Shown: positions 35,086 to 44,055 of the stretch, piece after piece | Layout of the letters: every line of letters starts with the position of its first letter | Numbering within the stretch: position 1 is the stretch's first letter | Assembly (NCBI GenBank): GCA_028714675.1 | Contig: JAQTLV010000001.1 | Coordinates: forward strand, 41,507-105,506 | Origin: Sulfurovaceae bacterium | GTDB taxonomy: Bacteria > Campylobacterota > Campylobacteria > Campylobacterales > Sulfurovaceae | Direction: 5' to 3' | DNA: 64,000 bases | Position numbers and translations under genes: made by a program | Notes under the pieces: model-generated | What the model saw: the letters and a program-made list of their open reading frames with translations, nothing else | The model's database searches: none | What the model was told of the DNA's origin: nothing

Positions 35086-36378
35086 GTGAAAGTAACCGTA
35101 AATAAAATAGACGAAGCAAATATGCTTTTTAGCGCAACTATACCATTATCAGATATAGATAAGCGTATAGATACACTAGCACAACAAGCTGGTAAGAGTA
35201 TGAAGGTAGATGGATTTAGAAAAGGTAAAGTTCCTGCTCATGTTGTTAAAAAACTTCATGGAGAAAAATTGGCAAATGATGCTGAAGGTGAAGCAGTTAG
35301 AAATATTTTAAATGAGGGAAGCAAAGAGGCTAAGTTGAATCAAAAAGATTTAATAGGCGAACCATTCTTTAAAAAGTTTGAAAGAGGAGCAAAAGGAATC
35401 GATGTAGAAATAGAGGTTTCGGTAAAGCCAACTTTTGAATTAGGCGATTATAGCAATGTTGTTAAAAAACCAGCAAAACCAAAAATTAGCAAAAAAGTAC
35501 TTGATGAAAGAATAGAAGGACTTGTAACTGCACAAGCACCTTTTGAAAAGATAAAAGAAGACAGAGGTTTAGCAAGTGGTGACATGGCAGTTATTGACTT
35601 TGTTGGAAGCGTTGATGGCGTAGAGTTTGATGGCGGTAAGGCTGAAAATTTTTCACTTAAAATAGGTTCAGGTCAATTTATCCCTGGTTTTGAAGATCAG
35701 ATGATAGGAATGAAAGCTGGCAAAACAAAAGTAGTAAAAGTAAAATTCCCTGAAAATTATGGTGCTGCAAACCTTGCTGGTAAAGATGCCGAGTTTAAAG
35801 TTACTTTACATGAAATCCAAGTAAAAGCAAAACCAGAGTTAAACGACGAACTGGCAGCTAAACTTTTACAAGGCAAAGAGGGAGCAAATGTAGAAATGCT
35901 AAAAGAGCAAATCACAGAGCAACTTCAAAGAGAAGAGATTTCAAAAAAATATCATGAAGAGCTAAAACCAGCACTTGTTGAAGCACTTGTTGCTAAATAC
36001 TCTTTTGCATTACCAAATAATATAGTAGAGCAAGAAATAGATGCAAAACTAAACCAAAAAGCTAGCCAAATGAGTAAAGAAGAGATTGAAGAACTTAAAA
36101 GCGATGTTGAAAAAATCAAAGCCATGAGAGAAGAGCTAAGAGGCGAAGCAAGTGACAGCGTAAAAGCTACATTTATAGTCGATGCTCTTGCAAAGGCAGA
36201 AAATATATCAGTAAATGATCAGGAAGTTTCGCAGGTTATATACTATGAAGCGATGATGTCTGGACAAGATCCTCAAAAAGTTATGGAATATTACAGCAAA
36301 AACAATCTTCTCCCAGCTATAAAAATGGGCATAATTGAAGATAAATTGTTTTCTAAAATTCTTGGACTTGAAGAATAA
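35086..36378 (+). CDS. tig: Trigger factor
   Basis: This is the ribosome-associated chaperone and prolyl isomerase (430 aa). The N-terminal ribosome-binding domain carries GFRKGKVPAHVV (about 43-54, the GFRxGxxP signature), the central FKBP domain spans about 155-245 (DFVGSVDGVEFDGG), and a helical C-terminal domain follows. The start is GTG at 35086 with AAAGGAAA upstream; the overlapping ATG one base earlier is out of frame. It heads the cluster tig-clpP-def on this strand. Confidence 0.95.
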   Translation: MKVTVNKIDEANMLFSATIPLSDIDKRIDTLAQQAGKSMKVDGFRKGKVPAHVVKKLHGEKLANDAEGEAVRNILNEGSKEAKLNQKDLIGEPFFKKFERGAKGIDVEIEVSVKPTFELGDYSNVVKKPAKPKISKKVLDERIEGLVTAQAPFEKIKEDRGLASGDMAVIDFVGSVDGVEFDGGKAENFSLKIGSGQFIPGFEDQMIGMKAGKTKVVKVKFPENYGAANLAGKDAEFKVTLHEIQVKAKPELNDELAAKLLQGKEGANVEMLKEQITEQLQREEISKKYHEELKPALVEALVAKYSFALPNNIVEQEIDAKLNQKASQMSKEEIEELKSDVEKIKAMREELRGEASDSVKATFIVDALAKAENISVNDQEVSQVIYYEAMMSGQDPQKVMEYYSKNNLLPAIKMGIIEDKLFSKILGLEE

Positions 36379-36393
36379 ACTTAAAGGAATAAA

Positions 36394-36981
36394 ATGAGCT
36401 ATGTTATCCCATATGTTATAGAGCAAACTGGTCGTGGAGAGAGAAGTTATGATATATACTCTAGACTTCTAAAAGATAGAATCATCATGCTAAGCGGCGA
36501 GGTAAATGATCAAGTAGCATCAAGCATAGTCGCACAATTACTTTTTTTAGAAGCTCAAGACCCAGACAAAGATATTTATTTTTATATAAATTCTCCAGGT
36601 GGGGTGGTTACAAGTGGTCTTAGTATGTTTGATACTATGAATTATATAAAGCCTGATATCGTAACTATTTGTATCGGACAGGCAGCCTCTATGGGTGCAT
36701 TTTTGCTTGCTTCTGGAACAAAAGGGAAAAGATATGCTCTTCCAAATGCTAGAATTATGATACATCAGCCATCGGGCGGAGCACAAGGGCAATCAACAGA
36801 TATTCAAATCCAAGCAAAAGAGATACAAAGACTAAAAGATACTCTAAACGAGATATTGTCTAAACAAACTGGCAAAACAAAAAAACAGGTTGAAGCAGAT
36901 ACCGAGAGAGATAATTTTATGTCAGCTGATGAAGCTGTAAAATATGGTTTAATCGATAGGGTTTTAACCAAGAGTTTATAA
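36394..36981 (+). CDS. clpP: ATP-dependent Clp protease proteolytic subunit
   Basis: This is the serine protease subunit of Clp (195 aa). The catalytic Ser99 lies in GQAASMGAF, His124 in MIHQPSGG, and the third residue Asp near the C-terminus in GLIDRVL. Length and motifs are standard. It follows tig by 15 bases with AAAGGAAT upstream and abuts def without a gap. Confidence 0.96.
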   Translation: MSYVIPYVIEQTGRGERSYDIYSRLLKDRIIMLSGEVNDQVASSIVAQLLFLEAQDPDKDIYFYINSPGGVVTSGLSMFDTMNYIKPDIVTICIGQAASMGAFLLASGTKGKRYALPNARIMIHQPSGGAQGQSTDIQIQAKEIQRLKDTLNEILSKQTGKTKKQVEADTERDNFMSADEAVKYGLIDRVLTKSL

Positions 36982-37497
36982 ATGATAAAAGATATAGTAA
37001 TATACCCAGATAAAAGACTTAAGACTGTCTCAAAAGAAGTTGTTGATTTTGATGAGTCTTTACATACATTATTAGACAATATGTATGACACTATGATATC
37101 AAAAAATGGGGTAGGGCTTGCAGCCATCCAAATAGGTGTTGGATTAAGAGCAGTTATTATAAATATTCCACTAAAAGATAAAGAAAAAGGTGAAGATCAG
37201 CCCAAAGACAATACTTTGGAAATTATAAATCCTGTTTTTATAGAAGAAGACGGTTGCTCAAAATATGAAGAGGGTTGCCTTAGTGTCCCAGGATACTATG
37301 AATATATTGATAGATACAAAAGAGTAAAGATAGAATATCAAGATAGAAATGGCGTTAAACATACTATCGAAGATGATGATTTTCTCTCAATCGCTATCCA
37401 ACACGAGATAGATCATCTAAATGGAAGAGTTTTTATAGAAAAACTCTCTATTTTAAAAAGAAAGAAGTTTGAAAAAGAGTGGAAAAATAGAAAATAA
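36982..37497 (+). CDS. def: Peptide deformylase
   Basis: This enzyme (171 aa) removes the formyl group from nascent proteins. All three motifs are present: GVGLAAIQIG, EEGCLSVPG with metal ligand Cys99, and QHEIDHLNG with His141 and His145. The start abuts the clpP stop, suggesting coupling. An ordinary bacterial type I enzyme. Confidence 0.96.
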   Translation: MIKDIVIYPDKRLKTVSKEVVDFDESLHTLLDNMYDTMISKNGVGLAAIQIGVGLRAVIINIPLKDKEKGEDQPKDNTLEIINPVFIEEDGCSKYEEGCLSVPGYYEYIDRYKRVKIEYQDRNGVKHTIEDDDFLSIAIQHEIDHLNGRVFIEKLSILKRKKFEKEWKNRK

Positions 37498-37584
37498 CAA
37501 AAAATATTACAATTTGACATATTTTTAGCATTACTATCAAAAACTGTTCATAATTTTACTAAGAGATAAAATGAAAGTAAGATT

Positions 37585-39144
37585 ATGAGCAAAGAAAACG
37601 AAATATTACCAATAGACAAAGAACCCACTGTCATAAATAGGCTCACTTGTGCCTCTCTAGAGGGTGTTAGCTCCAAAGTTATAGAAGTGGAAGCCACCTT
37701 TACCAAAGGACTTCCAGGATTTGCTGTAGTAGGACTTGCTAGCAGCGACATACAAGAGGCAAAAGAGAGAGTCAAATCAGCCCTTCTTACAAATAATTTT
37801 ACATTCCCCCCTTTAAAAATTACTATCAATCTAAGTCCAAGTGATTTAAAAAAGAGCGGAACGCACTTTGATTTATCAATCGCCCTTCTGATAGCACTCA
37901 ATAAACAAACAATACAAAAAGACGGTCTTTTTGTGTTTGGAGAGCTAGGATTAGATGGTAAAATAAAAAGCAGTTCTATGCTTTTTCCAACAATTTTATC
38001 TCTAAAAGAACAAGGGATTATAAAAGAAGCGATAGTTCCAAAAGAGGCTATTGAGTATCTAAGGTTTATAACAGACATCAAATTTATACCAGTTGATACA
38101 CTAAGTGAGGCAATTGATGTAGTAAGTAAAGAAAACTATACTTATATTTCAGAGACTTTTGAATACAACTCAAAAAGTTTTGATATCAATAGTCAAAAAT
38201 ATTATTATGATGAAAAATATGAAGGAGATTTTTTTGATATAAAAGGGCAGCATATCGCAAAAAGAGCATCACTTATAAGTGCAGCAGGGATGCATAACTT
38301 TTTAATGGAAGGAAGCCCTGGATGTGGTAAAAGTATGATAGCAAAAAGGCTAAAAAGTGTATTGCCACCACTTAATCAGAACGAAATACTTTCCATAGCC
38401 AAACATCAATTTCTAGATGGGCAAACTCCACTTTTCGATGCCATTCGCCCTATTCGCTCCCCACACCATACAGCTACAAGTGCGTCTATATTTGGAGGTG
38501 GTTCAAATCAAGCTAGGATTGGAGAAGTCGCACTTGCTCACAATGGAATACTATTTTTTGATGAACTTCCACATTTTTCTAAAAATATCCTTGAAGCATT
38601 AAGAGAACCATTGCAAGACAGAAAAGTGCATATAGCTAGAGTTAATGCCAAGATAGCCTATGAATCGGACATCATGTTTGTAGGAGCCATGAATCCATGT
38701 CCATGTGGAAATATGCTCTCAAAAAGCAAGCAGTGTAGATGTAGTGATATTGAGATAAAAAGATACCAAAACAGATTAAGTGATCCTTTTTTAGATAGGA
38801 TTGATTTATTTGTAACTATGCAAGAAGTTAGCAAGGAAGACAAATCTGATATTACATCAAAGCAGATTCAAGAAAAAGTTATAAAAGCTTTCAAAAAGCA
38901 AAAAAACAGAGGGCAAGAGAGACTAAATGGCAAACTCAAAGAAGAAGAGATAGAAAACTATTGTTTATTAGAAGATGAAGCAAAAGTTGTGCTTGATAGC
39001 GCAATTATGAGATTTGCACTATCGCACAGAAGCATAGCAAGTATCAAAAAAGTTGCACGAACTATTGCAGACCTTGAAGAACATGAAATGATAACAAAAA
39101 GTGATATTTTAGAAGCACTTAGCTATCGCAGGAGAAAAAATTAA
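37585..39144 (+). CDS. comM: ComM/YifB-type Mg-chelatase-like AAA+ ATPase
   Basis: This is a 519-residue AAA+ protein of the YifB/ComM family, implicated in branch migration during natural transformation. It has an N-terminal LonC/S5-like domain (PGFAVVGLASSDIQEAKERV), Walker A GSPGCGKSM (about 247-255), Walker B ILFFDELPHF and a C-terminal Mg-chelatase domain with CPCG and CRCS zinc-like cysteines. The length matches the family. An 87-base gap separates it from def. Confidence 0.9.
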   Translation: MSKENEILPIDKEPTVINRLTCASLEGVSSKVIEVEATFTKGLPGFAVVGLASSDIQEAKERVKSALLTNNFTFPPLKITINLSPSDLKKSGTHFDLSIALLIALNKQTIQKDGLFVFGELGLDGKIKSSSMLFPTILSLKEQGIIKEAIVPKEAIEYLRFITDIKFIPVDTLSEAIDVVSKENYTYISETFEYNSKSFDINSQKYYYDEKYEGDFFDIKGQHIAKRASLISAAGMHNFLMEGSPGCGKSMIAKRLKSVLPPLNQNEILSIAKHQFLDGQTPLFDAIRPIRSPHHTATSASIFGGGSNQARIGEVALAHNGILFFDELPHFSKNILEALREPLQDRKVHIARVNAKIAYESDIMFVGAMNPCPCGNMLSKSKQCRCSDIEIKRYQNRLSDPFLDRIDLFVTMQEVSKEDKSDITSKQIQEKVIKAFKKQKNRGQERLNGKLKEEEIENYCLLEDEAKVVLDSAIMRFALSHRSIASIKKVARTIADLEEHEMITKSDILEALSYRRRKN

Positions 39145-39145
39145 T

Positions 39146-39697
39146 TTACTTTTTTATCTCTGCAACCACAACACCCCTAAGGTCTCCTAGTTTAAATCCT
39201 ACGGCTTTATCATTAGGATAGTATTTTTTGATTTTCGCAACTGTTTTTGGATTCATAGCATTAATATCTCCATGACAAGCAAGACACATCTGAAGAGTTA
39301 CCAAAGGCTTATATACTCTATACCCATCTGTTGTTTTGATTATAACTGGAGTCATGGTTTTTGAACCCATCATTTTATTCATAACTTCTTTGTCTATATC
39401 GTCAGGCTTGTTTAAAGGATTTCTATATCCAAGGGCAGTTCTTCGGATTTTCATATTTGACGAAAGAGTTTTGTTATAATTTTTTGTCAACTGTTGTGCA
39501 GAAGCGCTACACATATCAATTCCACTTGCACCCGTATGGTCTTGCTTTAAAGAGGCAATAAGAAGAGGTTTTATAGAGTTGACAAAATCATCAATTTCTA
39601 ACAAAGCCTCTTTTTTTATAGAGTAAGTGTCCTCTTTGTTTATATTTACACAGCCGCCTAGCAAAAATAGAGTAGAGATAATTAATAGTTTATTCAT
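39146..39697 (-). CDS. DUF3365-type haem lipoprotein
   Basis: This is a predicted lipoprotein (183 aa from the chosen ATG) with signal peptide and lipobox LLGGC, then a Tll0287-like/DUF3365 domain with RTALGYRNPLNKPDD and a single c-type haem motif CLACH near the C-terminus. Such domains are periplasmic monohaem sensors or electron-transfer modules. The upstream ATG at 39715 lacks a ribosome binding site and would put extra residues before the signal peptide. It converges on comM with a 1-base gap. Confidence 0.82.
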   Translation of the reverse strand: MNKLLIISTLFLLGGCVNINKEDTYSIKKEALLEIDDFVNSIKPLLIASLKQDHTGASGIDMCSASAQQLTKNYNKTLSSNMKIRRTALGYRNPLNKPDDIDKEVMNKMMGSKTMTPVIIKTTDGYRVYKPLVTLQMCLACHGDINAMNPKTVAKIKKYYPNDKAVGFKLGDLRGVVVAEIKK

Positions 39698-39744
39698 ATT
39701 GTATAGTCCTAACATTTTTTTGGATTATAACAATTATAACTTAA

Positions 39745-40803
39745 TTAAAAAATCTCACAAACCATTTTCGTTACTACAAAACCTCCAAATATAAGCCATA
39801 TAAACATAATAAGAGCTGTTAAAAGAGGTGCAGCTCCTAGTCCTTTAAATTTTGAGAATTTAGTTCCCAAGCCAAGAGCACTCATAGCCATGGTCAACAA
39901 AAATGTATCTATAAGATTAATCCCATCAACGATATTTTTTGGCAGTAGTTCCAAAGAATTAAATCCAGCAACCCCTATAAAATATACCGCAAACCATGGA
40001 ATAACAATTTTTAGTCCACCAGCACTTTTTTCACTAGATTTGAAAGATAACCATAGTCCTAAAACTATAAGCATAGGAGCTATCATCATAACCCTTGTCA
40101 TTTTTACTATGACAGCACTATGACTCATTTCTTGAGGAGCATTTGGGATCGATGATGGCACAGCAACAACTTGAGCTACTTCATGAATTGTTCCACCCAC
40201 ATAGATGCCAAATTCTTTTGGCTCCATATGTAAAAAACCGCTTGCATGTTCAATTATCCCCATATATAAAACAGGATACAAAAACATAGCAATTGTTCCA
40301 AACAGAACTACCATAGATACCGCAATAGCTGCTTTATAACCCTCTGATTCAAGTACAGGCTCGGTTGCCAAAACAGCTGCAGCACCACATACAGAAGCCC
40401 CAGCTGCATTAAGAAGCGATATATCTCTATCCATTTTAAATATTTTTATCCCAATCCAAGAACCCAACAAAAATGTAGAAATAAGCATTATCGTTGAAAC
40501 CAAAAAACCATCCATACCTACACCAATAATTTCTTGAAATGTTATACGAAAACCATAAAATACTATGGCAAATCTAAGAATCTTTTTTGCCGAAAACGTT
40601 ATTCCACTATCCCAGCTTTTAGGCAATTTTCTCTCAAATGTGTTTGTGATTATTATCCCTATAATTATACCAATCACAAGAGGAGATATCCCCATCTTTT
40701 CGAAAAAGCTACTCCAAGAAAGCAATGTTGCAAAAAGCGCAATTAAAGCAACTATAATGATTCCTGGAGTATAATCTTTGTTGTTTAAAAAAAATTGTTT
40801 CAC
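39745..40803 (-). CDS. yeiH: YeiH-family (UPF0324) membrane protein
   Basis: This is a 352-residue membrane protein with about ten helices and the family landmarks PLVIGIIIGIIITN, FYGFRITFQEI and ASVCGAAAV. It is annotated in families as a putative sulfate exporter, with weak experimental basis. It is divergent from the LysR-type gene at 40933, as in E. coli yeiH/yeiE. Confidence 0.85.
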   Translation of the reverse strand: MKQFFLNNKDYTPGIIIVALIALFATLLSWSSFFEKMGISPLVIGIIIGIIITNTFERKLPKSWDSGITFSAKKILRFAIVFYGFRITFQEIIGVGMDGFLVSTIMLISTFLLGSWIGIKIFKMDRDISLLNAAGASVCGAAAVLATEPVLESEGYKAAIAVSMVVLFGTIAMFLYPVLYMGIIEHASGFLHMEPKEFGIYVGGTIHEVAQVVAVPSSIPNAPQEMSHSAVIVKMTRVMMIAPMLIVLGLWLSFKSSEKSAGGLKIVIPWFAVYFIGVAGFNSLELLPKNIVDGINLIDTFLLTMAMSALGLGTKFSKFKGLGAAPLLTALIMFIWLIFGGFVVTKMVCEIF

Positions 40804-40932
40804 AAAAATACCTTAAAGAGGTTAATTAAATATAATCTCGTATTGTCATTATATTAAAATTGTGGAATAATAATCAAATAAATATAAAACTACTTATGTA
40901 TCAATTTTTTTGAACTAAATCAGGGGGAATGT

Positions 40933-41826
40933 GTGGATATAACACTAAGACAGATAGAGATTTTTTTGAACGTTGTCGAGACGGGACACTTGACACAAGT
41001 TTCTAAAGATATGAATCTCAGCCAATCAGCAATTTCTATGTCTATAAAAGAGTTGGAGACTTCTATAGGAAAACCACTTTTTGACAGAATAAACAAAAGA
41101 CTTACTTTAAATGAAGTGGGTAGATCTTTTCATAGTGAGATAAAACCACTATTTAAAAAGATTTTAGATATTCAAACAGAATTTCAAAATTCACCAAACA
41201 AAGGGCATATAAGAGTAGGTGCAAGCACTACTATAGTTGATTATATAATGCCACAAATTGTTAGTAGCTACATGGAAAATTATCCGGAAGTAAAAATCAA
41301 TTTAAAAAACGGCAATACACAAGACATAATAGACGATGTAAAAGAAGGACTTGTGGATGTAGGTTTTGTTGAAGGAAATGTTAATGACTATGAAATCATA
41401 AAAGAAAAAGTAGGGGTTGATGAACTAGTTGTTGTAACTGCAGGCGAAGAGTTGAATCAAAGTTGCTTTATAGATAGTATAGCAGACAAAAAATGGATAG
41501 TAAGAGAAAAAGGTAGCGGCACAAGGGATATCTTTTTAAATTGCATAAAAGACAAAATAGAGTCATTGAATGTTTTTATGGAATTAAACCACACAGAGTC
41601 TATTAAAAGTGTTTTACAAAACAAAACAACATATGCTTGTTTGTCAAAAATCGCAGTCGATAGAGAGATAAAAGATGGGAAATTATTTCGTGTTGATGTT
41701 AAAAAGTTTGAGTGTAAACGAGAATTTTTTATGATTTATCACAAAAATAAATTTAAAAGCGGGCTATTTGATAAATTTACATTTTTTGCTAAAAAAATGA
41801 TGACACAAATCCTAGAAGAGAAATAG
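40933..41826 (+). CDS. LysR-type transcriptional regulator
   Basis: This is a 297-residue LysR-family regulator with N-terminal winged HTH (LRQIEIFLNVVETGHLTQVS and SQSAISMSIKELE) and a C-terminal substrate-binding fold. GTG at 40933 is used, with AGGGGG five bases upstream. The divergent neighbour yeiH is the obvious target, as with YeiE in E. coli. The effector is unknown, with sulfur compounds as an inference. Confidence 0.88.
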   Translation: MDITLRQIEIFLNVVETGHLTQVSKDMNLSQSAISMSIKELETSIGKPLFDRINKRLTLNEVGRSFHSEIKPLFKKILDIQTEFQNSPNKGHIRVGASTTIVDYIMPQIVSSYMENYPEVKINLKNGNTQDIIDDVKEGLVDVGFVEGNVNDYEIIKEKVGVDELVVVTAGEELNQSCFIDSIADKKWIVREKGSGTRDIFLNCIKDKIESLNVFMELNHTESIKSVLQNKTTYACLSKIAVDREIKDGKLFRVDVKKFECKREFFMIYHKNKFKSGLFDKFTFFAKKMMTQILEEK

Positions 41827-41830
41827 TTTC

Positions 41831-42415
41831 TTAGGATTTAACAAGCTTTAATGCATCTTGATAGTCATGGGGATAATTTAGATTTGTAAAAATATCCTCC
41901 TTATTAAATTTTAAAAGTTTATTTTTGCTTTGCTTTACAAGAGCAGTTAGTCTGTGATTATTTTCATTTAAAAATCTATTCGCACGTTCATATATACCTG
42001 CTCTATAAATACCAAACAGTGGTTCAATCCCGCTAGGGCTTTGTGCTATTATAGCGTCATAGTCTCTATAATTATCAGCAAAATCTAAAAGTTGTAAAAT
42101 CTCTTTTCCTCCAACCATTGGCATATCTACACTTAAAACAAAAAACTCATCACATTGTAGAGTATCAAATACAGAGACAATTCCAACTAGAGGCGAGCTA
42201 TCTTCAAATTTATCAAAAACAATAGGCACTTCAAAGTCAAATTTGTCATTTTTTGATGAAATATATACATTTTCAAATACATTTTTTAGATTGTTGTATC
42301 CAAACTCACTTAGTGTGTTAAATTCACCATATGGAAGTAGGGCTTTATCGCACCCCATCCTACTGCTTTTCCCTCCAGCAAAAAGAATTGCAGGAATTTT
42401 AGATAGTTTGTTCAT
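41831..42415 (-). CDS. mobA: Molybdenum cofactor guanylyltransferase
   Basis: This enzyme (194 aa) adds GMP to Mo-molybdopterin to give the bis-MGD cofactor needed by the PsrA enzymes. The nucleotide-binding signature is AGGKSSRMGCDKALLPYG (about 13-30), and VLSVDMPMVGG holds the metal-binding Asp. The start overlaps the end of the transporter gene by 17 bases. It is not in the ModE-linked island but functionally related to it. Confidence 0.92.
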   Translation of the reverse strand: MNKLSKIPAILFAGGKSSRMGCDKALLPYGEFNTLSEFGYNNLKNVFENVYISSKNDKFDFEVPIVFDKFEDSSPLVGIVSVFDTLQCDEFFVLSVDMPMVGGKEILQLLDFADNYRDYDAIIAQSPSGIEPLFGIYRAGIYERANRFLNENNHRLTALVKQSKNKLLKFNKEDIFTNLNYPHDYQDALKLVKS

Positions 42416-43514
42416 TTTTTTCCTTTATGCCAAAAAGAGATAAAAAAGCAACAAGTGCCAATATGGATTCTATTAAAAATAGATATTCACCATAAAAATA
42501 ACCAGCGCTGATAGCACCTATAGAGCCTCCAAGTCCAAAAGAAATACCAAGATAGAATTGTTGTGCTAATTTTTTTTGTGCATAAAGACAAAATATATAA
42601 CTAATTACAGCCGTGTGATATAAAGCAAAGCTAAAAGCATGGAGTGATTGTGATGCAAATGCGACCAATGTTGATGCGGGATATGTATAAAGCATAAGCC
42701 ATCTTATAGCAGTTGCAAATGTAGCAAATTTTATAATAGTTAGCAAGTTTTTATGAAGTAGGGGGCCTTGAAAATAAAGCATAACTATCTCACACATTAC
42801 TCCAAAACTCCAAAGATAACTTGTAAGTTCTAGGCTTAAACCATGCGATGTTTCATATATAGTAAAAAAGTTATAAAAACCACCAAAACTAATTTGCATC
42901 AAAAAAAGAGAAATCCAAAGATATTTATATTTTAAAAGAGAAAAACCAGAAGAGTTTTCTTTTGCCTCGTTTTTCTTTTTATAATTATGTAAAGTTGCAC
43001 TAATGCCAAAATATAGGGTTAAAAATGCTGTTAATCCCAAAGAAAACAGTCCAATATTTGGAGAATTTAAAATTTTACCAAGCACCAATACTATAGCCAT
43101 AAAACCTAGCGATCCCCAAAGCCTAGTTTTGCCATAACTAGCTTTTGGAAGGATAGATAGAGAGTATGCTTCGATGTATGGTAGAGATATGCCCATAGCC
43201 CCACCAAAAAAAATATTACTAATTAGATACCCATAAAATCCATCAATTGTTGCATAAAAAAGCCATATAGAAAAAAAACACAGCATCAGTGAAGCTACAA
43301 AAATTTTGTATGTTAGTTCTAAGAAGTGTTTAAAGACAAATGGTATTAAAAATCTCATCATTGGAGCACTAGCGTAAATGATTCCAACCTCATATGGCTT
43401 ATATCCCAAATCTGTTAATATTTTTGGCATAAAAACGACATAAACACCAATCATAGCAAAATAAAAAAAGTAGTAACCCCTAAGAAACCAAAGTATCTGT
43501 TTGTTTTTGGTCAT
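42399..43514 (-). CDS. MFS transporter, HcaT/nucleoside-permease-like
   Basis: This is a 371-residue major facilitator protein with about 11-12 helices. LRGYYFFYFAMIGVYVVFMPKIL and YASAPMMRFLIPFVF resemble the MFS_1_like/HcaT group of sugar, nucleoside or aromatic acid transporters. The substrate is unknown. It overlaps the RDD gene by 4 bases and the mobA gene by 17. Confidence 0.8.
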   Translation of the reverse strand: MTKNKQILWFLRGYYFFYFAMIGVYVVFMPKILTDLGYKPYEVGIIYASAPMMRFLIPFVFKHFLELTYKIFVASLMLCFFSIWLFYATIDGFYGYLISNIFFGGAMGISLPYIEAYSLSILPKASYGKTRLWGSLGFMAIVLVLGKILNSPNIGLFSLGLTAFLTLYFGISATLHNYKKKNEAKENSSGFSLLKYKYLWISLFLMQISFGGFYNFFTIYETSHGLSLELTSYLWSFGVMCEIVMLYFQGPLLHKNLLTIIKFATFATAIRWLMLYTYPASTLVAFASQSLHAFSFALYHTAVISYIFCLYAQKKLAQQFYLGISFGLGGSIGAISAGYFYGEYLFLIESILALVAFLSLFGIKEKNEQTI

Positions 43515-43990
43515 TTTTGGATAACTGCCGTGTTGCTAAGTAGGTCATGAAGTGTTTTGTAATCTTTTCTAAAAAACATCATTATCCATCCAAATATAGA
43601 AAAAAATGATAATACGACACAAGCATTTCTAAACAAAATAATCCCCAAAGAAGGTTTTTGTTTTGTTTGCTCATCTATCAAATATAAATTATACGCTTTA
43701 TACCCTGGCGTTTGACCAAATTTAAAAAACAAAAGAGTTTGAATCAAAACAAAAGGCACTATTATTTCTATCCACCCATATATTTTATGCTCACTAAATG
43801 CCTCTCTGCTGCCCATAAGGAGATAAAAAACAATATACATGATAGGCATAAGTAACATAAAACTATCAAGCAGAAAAGACTTAAACTTGCTTAGCTTTGT
43901 AGCATAATTTGGCAATTCTTTTTTTATGCTTTTTTTTGCGTGTTTTGCTTTTAATTTTTTCATTTTTCCTCTTAGTTGTGGTAATGACAT
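43511..43990 (-). CDS. RDD-family membrane protein
   Basis: This is a 159-residue membrane protein with the RDD domain: three hydrophobic helices, basic N-terminus, and GQTPGYKAYNLYLIDEQT plus a C-terminal RKDYKTLHDLLSNTAVI. The function of the family is uncertain (ion or substrate transport). It is the first gene of the unit RDD-MFS-mobA. Confidence 0.82.
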   Translation of the reverse strand: MSLPQLRGKMKKLKAKHAKKSIKKELPNYATKLSKFKSFLLDSFMLLMPIMYIVFYLLMGSREAFSEHKIYGWIEIIVPFVLIQTLLFFKFGQTPGYKAYNLYLIDEQTKQKPSLGIILFRNACVVLSFFSIFGWIMMFFRKDYKTLHDLLSNTAVIQK

Positions 43991-44055
43991 TTTACCGTTT
44001 TTTATTTATATAAATTTTACGATATTATTATCATAAGTTTACAAAGGAGAGCAAT

